NCBI GenBank assembly: GCA_018894105.1
Contig: CM032126.1
Span: 29,548,391 to 29,612,390 of the forward strand
Reading direction: 5' to 3'
Origin: Jacaranda mimosifolia
Taxonomy: Eukaryota; Streptophyta; Magnoliopsida; Lamiales; Bignoniaceae
DNA: 64,000 nt
Shown: positions 34,628 to 48,511 of the stretch, piece by piece
Numbering within the stretch: the first letter of the stretch is position 1
How the letters are laid out: each line of letters opens with the position of its first letter
The notes under the pieces: model-generated
Told to the model about the DNA's origin: nothing
Database searches by the model: none
Seen by the model: only the letters and a program-made list of their open reading frames with translations
Made by a program: the position numbers and the translations under genes

Positions 34628-36039
34628 GAGCAAAGCCCAGGAATGACAAGATCTTATTCTTGAATGCGTTCAATGATTTACATTCAGTCTTACCCATTTT
34701 TAATATCACACCAATGAAAAATGATCTATTTACATTTTTAGTCATTATGCTATTATAAATATTATACGTTCAATTTTTACTCTAATATAATAATTGTTGC
34801 TTATCAAACAAAAGGATATATAAGAATAACATATACAACAAAAAATATCTCCCTGATGAAATAAAACAATCCTCTTTCATTCCCCACATATTTATTTGAA
34901 TAAAGTGGTTTTCATCTGGCTTAACGATGCAAACGGCATCCAAACAATGATAATCATTCCTCTACTTCTCTTGAACTTCACTTTCTTCATTCCTATTTCC
35001 TAGATACATGCATAGTGATGGGAATAGTCAGTATAATGGCTGAAATGCCCTCAAAAGATATCAAAATCATTAAGTAGCTCTTAGGGTCCATGTGTTTTGA
35101 TCAGCTCATATTACAACTCAACGCGTGACTCTTATGGACCCAAGATAACAACTGTTAAATACACATGGTAAGATTTAATTACTCCACATACAAAAATTAC
35201 TATTAAGTCACTTCAATGCATTGCTATAAATATTTCAATTATTTGATTCAGAAGAACTAACTAAAACAACATATAAATCCTACCTCACGATCGACCTTAA
35301 AACCGCCCAATCTCTATATGATTCATCCTTTCTACCATCTTCATAAAAGACTTCCACTCCACATCTGAAGATGGAGACACTCCTAAGATCACTAGCTGCG
35401 AGATTTGAGATTTGACTTGATTCCAACGTTGTTCAACCTCTTGACCAACGAACACATCAATAACATAAATTTATTGATGTCATTTTGTTCGACATCACAT
35501 ACATAGAGACATATATACAAATACATTATGTAAGTGTGTGTGTGTGTGTGTGTGTGGAAATGTCGGGAAAACACATCAACATTGACCACTTTTGGGCAAG
35601 CTTGCTTTGATACAAGAGTTTTACGTAATGTAGCCAAATTTTAATAGGGTTTCTCTGACAAGACAACAGCAGCAAACCATAACCAAATGGGTAATAAAAA
35701 ATCTAGACAAGAAACTTTTGTAACTCGAATCCCTTCTGAGTATCAAAAATTTTGTTGTCTTTCCAGAATCTTTTACCTAAAATCAGCCTTTCAACCCGAA
35801 TAAAAGTAGTGAATCAGTAAAACATCATTCAAGCAGGAAATTGATGTTTCCATAGGGCGAAGAAATGGTCATGTCAGAACAATCCTGAAACTTCGGTCAC
35901 ACATTCCAAACCAGGCATTAGCTATATCACAGAAATTCCTTCTAGACAAATTTCGCATAAGTTAGGGATATAGAGCAGCCGGGAAACATAAAATTTACTA
36001 GGCATTCACACTATTAGATCCATGACCAAGGGGCACAGC
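34628..36039. other. intergenic region between the two genes' 3' ends
   Basis: No convincing gene. A (GT)n microsatellite lies at about 35534-35556. The minus-strand frame at 35392-35637 runs through this microsatellite (His/Thr alternation) and is not claimed. The 3' untranslated region of the downstream minus-strand gene probably ends here. Confidence 0.4.
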
Positions 36040-39000
36040 TCATGAGATAAGTACTCCGTCTTCTTTGAGTTCTGCTACATCATTGGTGAGATGTTTCTCT
36101 GGCTCCATCATATCCATGGCCCCACCTTCTTCTTCCTTGGTTTCTTCCACAAGCTTCTGATCTTCAGGCTCAACTGCATCCACGAGCTCATCATTGGTCA
36201 GATGTTTCTGTGGCTCCGTCACGTCCACAGCCCTACCATCTTCTTCCTTGGTTTCGTCCACAAGCTTCTGATATTCAGGCTCGACTACATCCATGAGCTC
36301 GTCATCTTTTGAGCTTTCTTCATCAAGGGTCTCATCACCATTATCTTTAGTTATGTTTTTCTCATCTTTAGCAACCGTTTCTGCATGATTCACAACTAGT
36401 ACAATCTTCTCCAAGTGCAATGGGCCAGTTCCACCATTTTGACCACTTTCCCTTAGCCGATTGACATGTTTCTTCCCCTTTTCATGGGCATTCATAACTT
36501 TCTTAGAGAAGGTCCCTACATTGCACATCTCACACCAAAATCTGTATGTCTTATTCTTGGGACCACCACTTTTTTGCACTTTACCAACTAATTTTGATTG
36601 ATTTGTTCCCAAGTTGCCTGTGTTTGGGTTTTCCTGCAATGGTGGCAAATCCTGTCTCTTCGAGATTCCCTCCTCAGTCTTCTTGGACACCAAAGATTCA
36701 GCTGCAAATTCCACTCCCTGTTCTGCAACTAGATCAACAGTTTCTATAGCCTGAAAGGACTTAATGGCTTTCTTTGGGAAAAGTCCAATGCTATAGTTTT
36801 TTCCATCCCTCTGAGCTCTCAATGCAGCCTCCTTCGATTTGTGTTTCTTTCCTTGCAGATGCTCATTCAGCCCTCGTTCACTGGTGGCACTAACTTGACA
36901 GATGGCACAGCTCCATTGCTCACCTTTCTTCTTCAAGATAACATTTGGTGGAAGTTCACTAGCATCCAGTTCAGGTGGTGCCGCAGCCTTTCTCTTTGAT
37001 CCAGATATGTTCTCATCACGTTTGGCCTACAATATCCGAAACAAAGTCCGCATAACCATATTATTAGGTCATTACAACAATCATTTTATCCATTTTTGAA
37101 ACCGAGAGAATTTGGAGTTAAAGCTTAAGTTGCTACGGTGAGAAGGACAACTTTCCAGTGGCCACACTCTTTGGTAAAATTCAATAAGAAATTTAAAAGT
37201 GAAAACATTATGAACAAATCCTACTATACAATGCATGCTAGCAGTATCTTTAGCCGAGTGAAATTCAAGCATTTACTTGGTGCAACAAGATAGGGGTTAA
37301 ACAGATTGTGGCATGTGTTTTTCAGGTGTATTTTCCTTCTGGAATCTTGAGTTATGCAAACTATATAAATTCCTAACTCATCAGCACTACTTAACTTGAT
37401 CTCTCTGTCTGCACTGATGGAACAACGTAACACACTTCTATTATCCACAGACTTATCGACTCAATATTCTGTTTGCCTTTACTAATAAACGAGAAATTGT
37501 GTAAACATAAAGGAGTCAGATTTGATGGTGTAAGCCTGACAGGCTCTGTTCTCCATCTTTTTCTCTTCTTGATCAAGGAATCCATATAGTAATCATTCTG
37601 TAATTATATTATATACAAGAACATTCGAAGTGTCTCTGTGGAGCATTTTCCCACTACTTGACTTAGTGTGCTAAAGTTGACTCGAAGCCAATTCTATAAG
37701 CTCATTCACATTTTATTATTCCCACCACCCATTTTCACAGTGCTTCTAATGAATGAGAATTTCCTTGTGTACATTTGTCTTTGTGCATGTGCATTATATA
37801 TGTCTTATACTGAGTTCATTGGAAATAAAGCATTCATTCAAGTGGCTGGTATTTCCCCAATAAAGATACAAGCCTTGTGCAAGTGCACAAGATGGCCTAC
37901 TGAATTAAACCAACAAATTAAAAATCAACACCCAAATGTCAATACAGCTTTTGAAGAGACTAACTAGCACCATGCTAACGCATAAATATCACTCAGAGAT
38001 GGTGGTCAAAACAGATAATCTTCAGCCAATAACTGTATGACCACTTTGGGGCTGACCGTTGGTGTTTAACAAGTACTAGGATAGCTATATGCGAGGGTTG
38101 CAAGTTGGTATTTTGTCCCATCAAATAGTGATAATAATATGATTCAGATAGGGACTTCAAACAAACATGTCAAAATTTCACAAATTAGCCTTGGTATCTT
38201 GTCTCATCACACTAATAATAATAACAATAAATATGATTCAGATAGGGATATGCAGGAAACATGTAAAAACATGATTCAGATATGGATATGCAGGAAACAT
38301 GTAAAAATTGTACATATGTAACAGAACTGGATTATAGTTGAGCAGTAATTGGAATTTTAAAATTCACTAGTCACACTCATGGGAGAGATTACAAAATTCA
38401 TTTTTTAGACATTCTAAAACCATATAATGAAAACTTCGTTCTTCCCCATTCCTTGATGAATATAACAAATTGGTCGTGCCACCATATATCTGGCAACTAT
38501 AAATTGCAAGATCTTAGCTAGTAAAAGTGGATATAAAAGTACACAAATTGAATATGTGAATCAAACAAATCAAATAGCATAGATCTAGTCCAATTTGAAG
38601 TGCATAGCTATGCAGTAGAATATTTTCAAGCTTTATTCCCCTATCTACAGATCAATAGAACAGATGGAAGACACAAAAATAAGATGATATACATCATATA
38701 ACATCCTGATGCAAGTTCCATGACATCTGCTGATAGTCCTCCAAAAGGGTAAAGACCTAACAGAAAGGACTTAAGTGCAAGCGAATCTAATCAGCAACCC
38801 AGCTTTGTAATCTATGCTCCAAGTCCAAGTGGTAGCCTCAGGTTCTTAAATTAGAGGCTCTAAAAGTTCAGACATTGCTTAGACACCAATACTATTTTAC
38901 TTTTGTTGTTAAATCAGCTGTGGTGCACCACCACAGTATTGAAAAATAGGTTGCCATGCTATTACAAACTTTATCTATTTTTCACCTTGTATGTAGCAAA

Positions 39001-40610
39001 GTTACTTTTTCCTGGAATAGATTTCCCCATTCTCCTCTCTATTTCTCACTGCACAAAAACGAAGTAATGTTGGAAATTTAACGCACAATGCACACATAAC
39101 GATTATTAATGCGATATTTGATACCTGCAAACAAAATTGTATCAAAAGAAGTTCATTTTATGGCACTACATCTTCATGCTCCACGCATGGAGATTTCTGA
39201 TCTTAAAATTTCATTTAGTTAAAAGTCACAAAACGTAGGACTCCAAACCACAAAAACTAAGCAGAGAGAGGGAGGAATATGTACTCACCAGAAAAATGAC
39301 TTTCTGTTTTTCTTTGTCTCCCTCAGATGCAGGCTTAACCTCTGAAATTCTCACCCCTGCAGTACCTCTCTGAAATGGCAGTGTGTCAAATCCTCCAATT
39401 TCATGCCTTCCATTCAGCCTCTTCGTCTCCTCTAGTGACATAGCAATTCTTTCCTCTAGAGACCTCCCCTCTGCTCTTGTCCCCAAAACTGAAAGTCTCA
39501 TTGGTGATTCCAACTCTATTTGCGGAAATGATGCAAATGGAAAACCATCACCACCCCTTCGAAGAGCCAATTCCCTCTCCATCATAAGCTCCCTCCTCAC
39601 CTCGGCTTCTAAAACACGCCTTCTTGCAATCTCAGACATGATTATCTCCTCTCTGATCCTTTCCTTTTCAATCTCTCTTTGGATTGCCTCATGCATATCA
39701 TGAGGCTGAGGGTGAGGGTGATGGAAAGGGCGAGGTTGAGGATGAAGCTGATGGGGATGATGGTGGTCTCGGAAGAATTGCTGCCGGGTTTGCCCTATAT
39801 CTGGTCCCATATAGCCAGCTGAAACAATTTTTAATAGAAATTGATAAACTTTATATGACAGGAACTGAGGACCAAATAAAAGATTATAATCCAAACCTGA
39901 TCTCTGTTTAGCCAAACCAACGAAGTAAATACCACAAAAAATATAAAAAAAAATGTCAATATAGAGGCCTGTTTAACAGACAACATGGAAAACAAACTAA
40001 TCAAATATAAAATGGAGATGAAATGCCCTTACACACTTTCTTTTAACATAAACTAGGAAATTAGAAAGAAACCTGGGCAATAAAATTGGGAAAAAAAAAA
40101 AAAGCAACACCGAAAATACTAAAATCCGGGGATCACTGACATAAATCAACAAAAAAATAATAATAATAAAATAATAAAAAAAAAATAAAACTTGAATACA
40201 TTTTCATCCACAAAAAACAACAGAGAGAGGAAACCTCAGTGCATGTCCACCTGCTTACCTCTTTGCATTAAAAGAAAAAGTGCAGGAAAAAGATAGCTAA
40301 AATTAAAAAAAAAAAAAAAGGAAAAAGAACAAAACAACCTAACACTAAACAACTCAAAGGATGCTCTATATCAGCAATGCCACTTAATTCAATCAATTTT
40401 CAACTGACGAAAACACATCACAATTTTTACACATTTTTACATAATGCATGCAGATATTACACAATACCAGAAAACTGAAGAACAAATAAATACAAACTTC
40501 AACATGAACTACGGACCCCAATGGGCTTGTTCGGTAAAACGGCTGTAATTTGATGGCGGAGGAATGCTCGGTGGAGTTTGTTGATTACTGCTAGGATCAT
40601 TAACCTCCAT
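36040..40610 (-). CDS. protein with two U1/matrin-type C2H2 zinc fingers (3 exons)
   Basis: Exons on the minus strand are 40610-40517, 39818-39289 and 37026-36040, joined by GT-AG introns with reading phase preserved (94+530+987 bases, 536 residues). Exon 1 begins MEVNDPSSNQQTPPSIPPPS. Exon 2 has a His/Pro-rich stretch (residues about 48-72) and a long charged helix (IQREIEKERIREEIIMSEIA...). Exon 3 carries a basic tract (GSKRKAAAPPE), finger 1 (CAICQVSATSERGLNEHLQGKKH) and finger 2 (CEMCNVGTFSKKVMNAHEKGKKH). Both fingers are CX2CX12HX5H, the U1/matrin type that binds RNA or structured nucleic acid. The acidic C-terminus contains two 37-residue repeats (DELMDVVEPEYQKLVDETKE... and DELVDAVEPEDQKLVEETKE...). 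A nuclear RNA- or DNA-binding role is inferred. I recognise the architecture from plant proteins of unknown function and give no symbol. Confidence 0.85.
38231..38306. repeat. short tandem repeat in intron 2 of the zinc-finger gene
   Basis: A unit of about 38 bases (ATGATTCAGATAGGGATATG, then CAGGAAACATGTAAAAAC) occurs twice, and the first part also occurs a third time at about 38139. Confidence 0.6.
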
Positions 40611-40694
40611 TTTTCAATCATTCAATATTCTGATTAGCAAATATGCGAATTATTGAAAAGTTCCAAGTGATGGAAATTTGAGAAATTCGAATTA

Positions 40695-40703
40695 TTAGGG
40701 TTT
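40695..40703 (-). promoter_or_regulatory. telo-box upstream of the zinc-finger gene
   Basis: On the minus strand AAACCCTAA lies about 85 bases upstream of the ATG at 40610. Telo-boxes near the start are common in plant genes for RNA handling and ribosome production. This supports the chosen transcription direction. Confidence 0.4.
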
Positions 40704-40839
40704 TTAGAGCGCCTGACTATGAAATTTCAGGCAGTGGCCAGAAATCAGAGTGTGGAGAGGGAGCACAGGGTCAATGCATCACGCGCCACAATGGTCACAT
40801 GGAAGGCGTGTGCATTAGGACTCATGAGAAAAGTTAACT

Positions 40840-43440
40840 ATAGTTATATACTATTATATACAGTATAATGATGTGGAATCTATAATTATTTAATTTTATT
40901 ATAATTTTGGAAGTGATCAATTTTTAGAATTTTAAATTTTTTAATTAAATTTAAAAATCTTCAATAATTATTGGTTATTAAATTTGATATTATTTATTTT
41001 ATTTTTAAAGATATTTATTCTTATTTATCTCTAACTGATATGGATGTATTCTATTTGAAATGAAAAATCTTCATTAGATAAAGGATTTCTTTATTGAATT
41101 TTCAGTTGATGAATCGAAATTGATATTATCTCTTTCATATCATTGATGAGATAATATTATAGCTGTTTAGATGTGTTAAAACTCTTATATGCACATTTAT
41201 TTATACTATTATATATAGCACAACGGTGTGAACCCATAATTGTGCAATTTTGACCAAATTTTAAATTCTTAGAATTTTGAGTTTTTTAATTAAATTTAAA
41301 ATTGATTTTTAGTTATTAAATTTGATATTATTTATTCCTTTTAAATATATCTGATTTTTTTAAATCATTTTCTTGATTAGAACAATATTCTTTGTTTATC
41401 TCTGATCTCAAAAAAAATAATTGCATTTTATCTATAAAATCTTTTTCATCTTTACTTTCAATATATGGAAGATTTCTTGATCATTCGAACTCTATAATTT
41501 GATAAGTCTTTCATGATTTTCTTTTATCTTTAATAACTAATTTATATTTATATTACTATATATAAAGTTTTTCAAAAGTCATTTTATTAATATTCTCATG
41601 TTCTAGCATTTTTTTCACTCTATTCTTTGTGTCCTCTTTATTTTCTAGCATTTTTTCTTCTATTATCTCTATGTGTGCATCTTTCGTTCATTATTCAAAG
41701 TGGATTGTTTATTTGATTTTATTGTTCACCATTTTTTTTATTTTTTGGTTTATTTTAGGTATATTACACGATGGAAGAGATTTTTTGAATTTTAATGCTC
41801 TAATTTTCTTTTCAACCTAGATAAAGTCTATCATTTAGCTTTTATTACTATTAAATTTGTAAATTTCTATATCTTTTTGGTTTACTACTTAGTTTATGTT
41901 ATCAATTCATTTATTATGAGATTTATTAACTGTGCTTAATATTTTTAATTTAACTTTATTTTTATTAGTTATATTTTTCTCCTTAATTATTGGTAAATTT
42001 TGTCATTTAACTTTTATTTTATTTAAATTATTATACATTTAGCATCCTTTTACTCATTTTTTGAATCAAGTTATTAATTTATTGTTAAATTTTGTAATTT
42101 ATTTTTCAATTCACTTTTTTTTGCTCATCTAAGTTTATAGTTTTATAGGATGAGATCTATTTTTCTATTTTAATATTTTTAAAATTTATTTCACTTTTTG
42201 AATATTTATAATTTTAGAAGTATGTCATTTAATTTTATTTTATATTCATATATTTGTTATTATGTATGTATAAATATGTATAATTTGAACTATTTTTAAA
42301 TTTTTTATATACTACATCAATATATATTCTTAGATCATTTTTGATATATTTAAAAAAAAAATTATGAGATGGTTATTTCAATAGAAAATACACCTATTAA
42401 CTTTTTAAGTTTATATCTTTAGACATTATTTAATCTATCAATATATATAATTTTATTTTTTATATAAATTTTGGTTGTTTGAAAGGTTAACAACTTTTTT
42501 TTGTTATTCATTTTTTTCGGCTATTTGTGAAATATAATATGACAATCCAATTACATTCATACAAAAAAATTGAGAATGAACAAAATAATTTATTTTTTTA
42601 TATTTTATTTTACATTCTAATTTCATCCTCATATCCTATCACTAATTCCTATTTAAAATTAATTTTGAACTTATAATTACTTTATCAATTTACTATGATT
42701 TTAGCTTTGCATTACTGATATTTAACTTTTTTCTTCACTTAATTATTCAATAACTAAGCTATGAGTCAAATTAAAATGTTTCTATGAACTTATATACTAA
42801 TATCGATCTTAACTTTGTAATTGTTTTATATATTTATTTTAATTTTTTAATTTTTTTATCATTACTATCATAGTTTTCTCTTGACTAAATTGATTTTAAT
42901 TTTAATCAAAAACTAAAATTAAATAAGATTTTTCTAATCCTTGGCAACTAATATATTATCTAATTTTTTATATTTTAAGTTTTAATTTAATATATACTCA
43001 TCCTCTTTTAAGTCTAAAATAATCTTAAAGTATTATAATTTTATTTTTTTTCAAACAACTTTCAAGCCATCAATCTTGTGTTCTATATCATTCTTATGTA
43101 TTTTTATTTTTTAATACAACTATTTGCTAGCTTTTGATCGCATAATATTTTTTTTTAATAAAGTACATAATCATATTCATAGATTTTTATTTTTGGATGT
43201 TTTAAATTTTTTTAACTTCTCGCTGAATAATTTTGAAATTTATTTTTTATGACATAATATATATGAGATGTCTTTTTATGTTGCAAACTTTTAAATACTA
43301 AATTTTAAAATTTAAAATTTAATTTTACTAATTACTTGATATTTTTGCGATATTTTTATTTTAGCTATATTTATAATTCAATCATTATATTAATATATGA
43401 TAATTTTAAAGAATCCGTGCATAGCACGGGGATAATGCTA
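40840..43440 (+). mobile_element. non-autonomous Helitron-like element(s)
   Basis: The right end shows the Helitron signature: a short hairpin CCGTGC-ATA-GCACGG (about 43411-43425), then GGATAATG and CTAG at about 43437-43440, followed by T. The left side has two diverged copies of one start-like segment, TATACTATTATATACAG (about 40845) and TATACTATTATATATAGCA (about 41212), each followed by about 200 bases of matching AT-rich sequence (TTTTTAATTAAATTTAAAA, then TTATTAAATTTGATATTATT). The expected TC start is not exact. No Rep/helicase gene is present, and the interior is very AT-rich. Confidence 0.6.
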
Positions 43441-44535
43441 GTTTATATTGAAATTATGATAATTAGAAATTTAATTTTTTGTATTTAATATGTTTAAATG
43501 AGTTTTGAGTAAAAGAAAAAGAAGTCATTAAAATTGTGAATCTCATGTTTGAATTGTAGTAATTATAAACTAATTTAATAATAGAGTGTAATTATGATAA
43601 TCCGTGGTAAATATGATAATCAAAAGTTTATTTATTTTTTAATAAAGTAAAGTAACTCATTAAAATTGGGAATCTCGTTTTCAAAATATAGTAATTAAAA
43701 CATCAGTTTTAATATGATTTGTAATTATGATAATCTGACACAAATATTTTATTAGACAAGCTTACACTTATAAATTTATATAATTTTTCAATTGTATTAA
43801 TTATTTAAATATTTTATATTTTCTAAATTGTATAATATATTAATACTGTATTGTTATTAATAATTAACTACTTAATTAGTAAATGATATATATTAATTTA
43901 TTATTTAAAAACAATATATTTTCCTAACAAGTCACTGCCTTTTTCAAATGTTCTGTTAATATTTCTATTAGTCATAATTAAAATGGATCGGGTTTGAATT
44001 TATTGACATAATATAGATGATTATGTAATTATAATAAAATAAGTTAATGAAATTAAAATATTATATTAATCACCGAAAAGCAACTTTGATATAAAATCTC
44101 CAATTATTATATTATAATAATCAATTAGTTTAAGTAAATAGTTAGTAATGTACCAAAAATTTTCGACATAAGTATTAATATATTATACTTAGCAATTAAT
44201 ATTATATAAAAGCAAAAAAAAAGAAGTAAATACATAATCAAATTTATTATATTTAAAAGTATACATAATATCTAGCTCTAAAAATGTATATACATCGGGA
44301 GGAAGCATTTTTATCAACTAACCCATAAATTTCTTTATTGTTTTTCACATAAAAAATTGAAAATCAAAAAAGCTTTTTTTGTTTTTATATTACCTTATTT
44401 AAATAATTTGTCTAGTCGCAAAACTTTTACATAATCAAGCTATTAATTTAGGGAATTTTTAATAATTATATTATCAATTCAAATGTTTAGGGCGTATTTA
44501 TGGTGCTTAAATTCTAATAAGATTATCCATTATTG
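43441..44535. other. AT-rich spacer
   Basis: No gene or clear element was recognised after the Helitron-type end. Confidence 0.35.
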
Positions 44536-44634
44536 AACACATTGATGTTTGGTTATTACTTTTCATATTGAGGGGTTTTTCCACCCTTTGAAAGAAAAAT
44601 TGGAAAAATTTATGCTGAAAAAAAGGACTACAAA

Positions 44635-45255
44635 TAGGGGTGTTCAAATTCAATCTTATATATATATATATATAAATTGATGAATCGATCCAAAAAACTA
44701 AAAATTGATTAAAATCGAACTTTTTTAGATTGAATTGGATTTGTTTTCTAAAAATCAATCGAATTGGATAGGCTTTCGATTTTAATCTTAAAAATCGATC
44801 AAATCCAAACCGAACCAAAATTTATATACTAATAATATAAAAAATATATATTAATTGTAAAATACACAAATAAATTAAAATAAAATAAACTTAGAATTTT
44901 TTCACTTTCAAAAATCAAATACATAGGAATAATTATTGTGGACTTATAATTTTATAATTGCGCATTCTTAAATAATTTAACTTAATTCCACAAGATTAGT
45001 GTGATATGATAGCTAAATGAAATTTACAAATCGATTGATTGAATTAGTTTAATTATGAATAGTAACTTATCAAATATTTTAATTAAAAATTTAAATTAAA
45101 AAATCAAATTAACTAAGCCAATCCAAATCGATTTAAAATTAATTGAATTGGATAGAATTTATAATAAAAATCTAACCGGTCCAAACCTATCATATAGTTT
45201 GAATCGATTAGCTTTTTATTCCAAAATCGATCCAAATCGAACCACGAATACCCCT
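44635..45255. mobile_element. hAT-like MITE with TAGGGGTG ends
   Basis: Ends are TAGGGGTGTTCAAATTC and the inverted AGGGGTATTCGTGGTTCG. The interior has many AATCGATC/GATTGGAT words on both arms. The paralogous segment at 50390-50450 lacks it, reading GATAAGGACC straight into AAAAATTCACAATG. The flanks GACTACAA and GACAAGAA agree at six of eight positions. Confidence 0.6.
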
Positions 45256-46371
45256 GACAAGAAGTTGGTAATGGATGTATTCATGCAAGGCACATTTTGT
45301 TCAGAAAACATAATGTTTATTTGCAATCAAAACAATTCCTGGAAAATAGTGTCTAGCTCGATATATATATATATATATGTATTTGTAATTTTCAATTTTT
45401 GTATGAAAAATAGTAATATTGAAAATCGAACTAATAATCGACTCGATTTAGCTACTATTGAATTATTAAAGTGTTTTGTTTAACGATTTTTTTATAAAAA
45501 ATTAAGAATGCAAATTATTATAAATCTAAAAACAGAATTACAATTATATAATTTATTTATTCTTTTACGCTTTGGCAAGTAAAAGAAGTAATGAAAAATA
45601 ATGAGTGTAAAAATATTTATATGAGGATTATATATTAAAAAATATTAAAAAAAAAAGTTTCATAGAGATTCGACAAATAGAAACCAAAACCCAAAATCTA
45701 ATCATATACCAAATTTAAAATAAAAAAAAAGATAAAAATTGAATAACAATTTTTATTTTTGTTCAATTTGCATATGTAATGAAGTTCTTATTTTTAACTT
45801 TGAGTTGATCAATTCACCACGTTGTGAAAATTTCCAGTAAAAATAGTCAATGTCTCTTCAAGAACATAACATAATCAACTAATTCAAGAATTTCATTACT
45901 TTCTTTTGCTTTTTCGAAAGCAAAGAGGACAACAAAAACAAAAATGGCAAGAATTTCATCACATATCAGAAACAGTCACGAAGCATACCTGAATCAACAT
46001 CAGGGGAAATCTTCTCTTCAATTGTCATTCCTGAAAAATTCAATGTGTCGAGATTTTGACAGTAAAATTTCTATGATATTTAATTGAAAATCAATTTTTT
46101 CTTACAATAGATAAAAGAAATATTGGAGAACAATGATGAATGTATTTCAAATTCAGATCCGAATGCATATTTATATCTAAAAGTTATATGTTACATCTCG
46201 TTTCATTTGGAATTAAATCCCTAAAAATTAATTATTTCTTACCTACCTCACTTTCCTAAAAATTGTGAAATTCTTATCTCAAACACTGTTCAAATTGGGT
46301 CTCTCCTCATTTTGGGCCATACAATTCATCTTAGTTTGCTCAATTTTAATAACTCAACTTGCCTAAGTTCG

Positions 46372-46481
46372 CCAAATGACCTGTGGGCCAGTAGCATAAG
46401 TTTCCCACATAATGTGGGAGGTTAGGAGTTCGAGCTTTAACGAGCTTCTGATATGTGTGCATGTGTATAAAAAAAAAACTA
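46372..46481 (+). mobile_element. tRNA-derived SINE, second copy
   Basis: The body contains GGAGTTCGAGCTTTAACGAG (B-box region) and ends TGTGTATAAAAAAAAAACT, matching the SINE at 1223-1372. An exact 11-base duplication, GCCTAAGTTCG, flanks it (46361-46371 and 46482-46492). The paralogous segment at about 51945-51965 has one such site and no SINE. Confidence 0.8.
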
Positions 46482-46845
46482 GCCTAAGTTCGTTTTAATA
46501 GTTTGACCCACTCAAACTCTCCTCAACAACTCGACCTACTCAAATTGTTCTCAGTAGCCCGACCCATTAAGCTCTTCTTAGCAACTAATCCGTCCAAGCA
46601 CTTGTCATAATTTGGTACTTCAAAATCTAAAAAGAATAATCCTCTTTCGAAGCCTACTATAACATAGTCTATTGACTCAACAACTATTCGTTTAACTTAT
46701 GCTCATATCGAGTTCTTTTTTCAAAAAATATACTAGCATATAAAAATTAAATGTTTTTTTTTTAATTTTATATGATAAAAATTTAATCAAATATGTATAA
46801 TGACTATTAGTATTAATAAAGAGCGATGGTCGGAATTTATACTGC

Positions 46846-48511
46846 AAGTGAATTGCATTTTACCTCCATGTGAAAATTGAAATTGACAGAAAGCCCTCTA
46901 TTAAAAAATAATAGGCATTGTGCTCCCCTGTGTTTCTAGAAATGCAGCTCACCGCCTCCTTCTAACCATTTGTTTATAATTTTTGATTGTAAAGATAAAA
47001 GTACCCTCATATATTTTTGGAATTAGATTGGCCTTAGTAAATTTTTTAAAATAATTTTATATAAATAAATATTCAATGAAAATATTATTGTCTTGATACT
47101 TAATTGTTAGTCTAATAGAATTTTGGTGTTTTATTGAGTTTTAGTTTTAAAGTCATACCAAATATAAAATCATTGATTGTATATTTTTAATTCATATTCT
47201 TAATTTTTAAATTTTTTAGTGTTTAATATTCAAATTATTTTATATGATATAAATTTTTTAAAAGAATTTTGTATAAATGAATATTATTTTGATATTTGGT
47301 TATTAGTCTTATAAAATTTTGATGATTTGTTGAATTTTAGTTTTAAAATTATACCAAATAGAAAATTATCAATCATATAATATTTTAATTTTTGTTCGTA
47401 ATTTGTATATTTTATATACATATATAATTATATTATTTAATTAGTATATTATTTTTTATACTTTAGTTACCAAATTAAAAAGTTAATAAATAATAAAATG
47501 CAAATGTGTCTTCATGTTTACATTATTTGTTATTTTGATATTTATCTGTTTGGCTTATAAATGATTTAATCTAATGTTATTTACTATTTCGATAATTACT
47601 TATTAGTCTTACAAATAATTTAGTTCTATGTTATTTATTATTTTGATATCTAATCTTACATTTAAGATAAATGATTTGATATATAGTGTTTAAAAGAAAT
47701 TGGTATAAATAAAAATTTAATTAAAATATTATGTTGGTAAATAATTGCTAATCTTATAATTTTAACGTGGTGTTGTATTTTAGTTTTAAAATTATACCAA
47801 ATATAAAATCATTAATTATATATGCATATATTTATATTATTTTTAATTCATAACATTTAATTATATATTTGTATTTATTATTTAAAATACTATAATATTT
47901 TTAACATTTTTGTTATCAAATTCAAAATTAATAAATAAATGCAAATGTAATTTTATTTTTTAATATTACATTATGCATTATTTTTTATATTAAAACTATG
48001 TACAAATCAAATTATCAAATAAAATAAAAAATAAAAATAAATTAATCTAATAAACTTAATCTAGTTGAAACAATAAAATTTTCAACATTCAATAATTTTT
48101 TCAATATTATATAAGTTATTTTTACATAATGAAATAAGAGAAAATAAGAGTAAGAAAATATGTATATAAAATTAAAATTAAGAATTAAAAGTTAAATTGT
48201 ATAAAATTAATAATTTGATCTTTTGTTTTTTATGATTTTAAGAAATTGAGAAGAAATGAACAAAAATAAGAAACATAATTGGTCCCAACTCTTATATACT
48301 CAATAATAAGGGTAAAATGGACAATATACATGCCAAAATGCATCCCCCGATTGTAAAACCCGTGATTGAACTACACTTGCTGGCGGAGGGGGTTAGAATG
48401 CTTATTTCTTTTTTTTTTTTTTTCACAAATGGGTTTGGTCCCTATTTTTTTAATTATAAAGGATTTTCTGCCCATTTCAGTTTTCACATGGGTGTAAAGT
48501 GCAATTCACTC
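46846..48511. mobile_element. non-autonomous MULE-like element with long terminal inverted repeats
   Basis: The left end AAGTGAATTGCATTTTACC and the inverted right end GAGTGAATTGCACTTTACA continue to match for about 100 bases (CCATGTGAAAAYTGAAAT...). Ten-base flanks TTTATACTGC (46836-46845) and TTTATGCTGC (48512-48521) differ at one position. The paralogous copy at about 52303-52315 shows the uninterrupted site. The interior is AT-rich without a transposase; the frame at 48317-48544 spans the right repeat and is not a gene. MULE is inferred from the long repeats and the 9-10-base duplication. Confidence 0.75.

Noticed and set aside
35392..35637. 81-codon minus-strand frame in the intergenic region
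   Set aside because: It is built around a (GT)n microsatellite giving alternating His/Thr.
45148..45483. 111-codon plus-strand frame
   Set aside because: It spans the right half of a MITE, its border and an (AT)n run, so it cannot be a gene.
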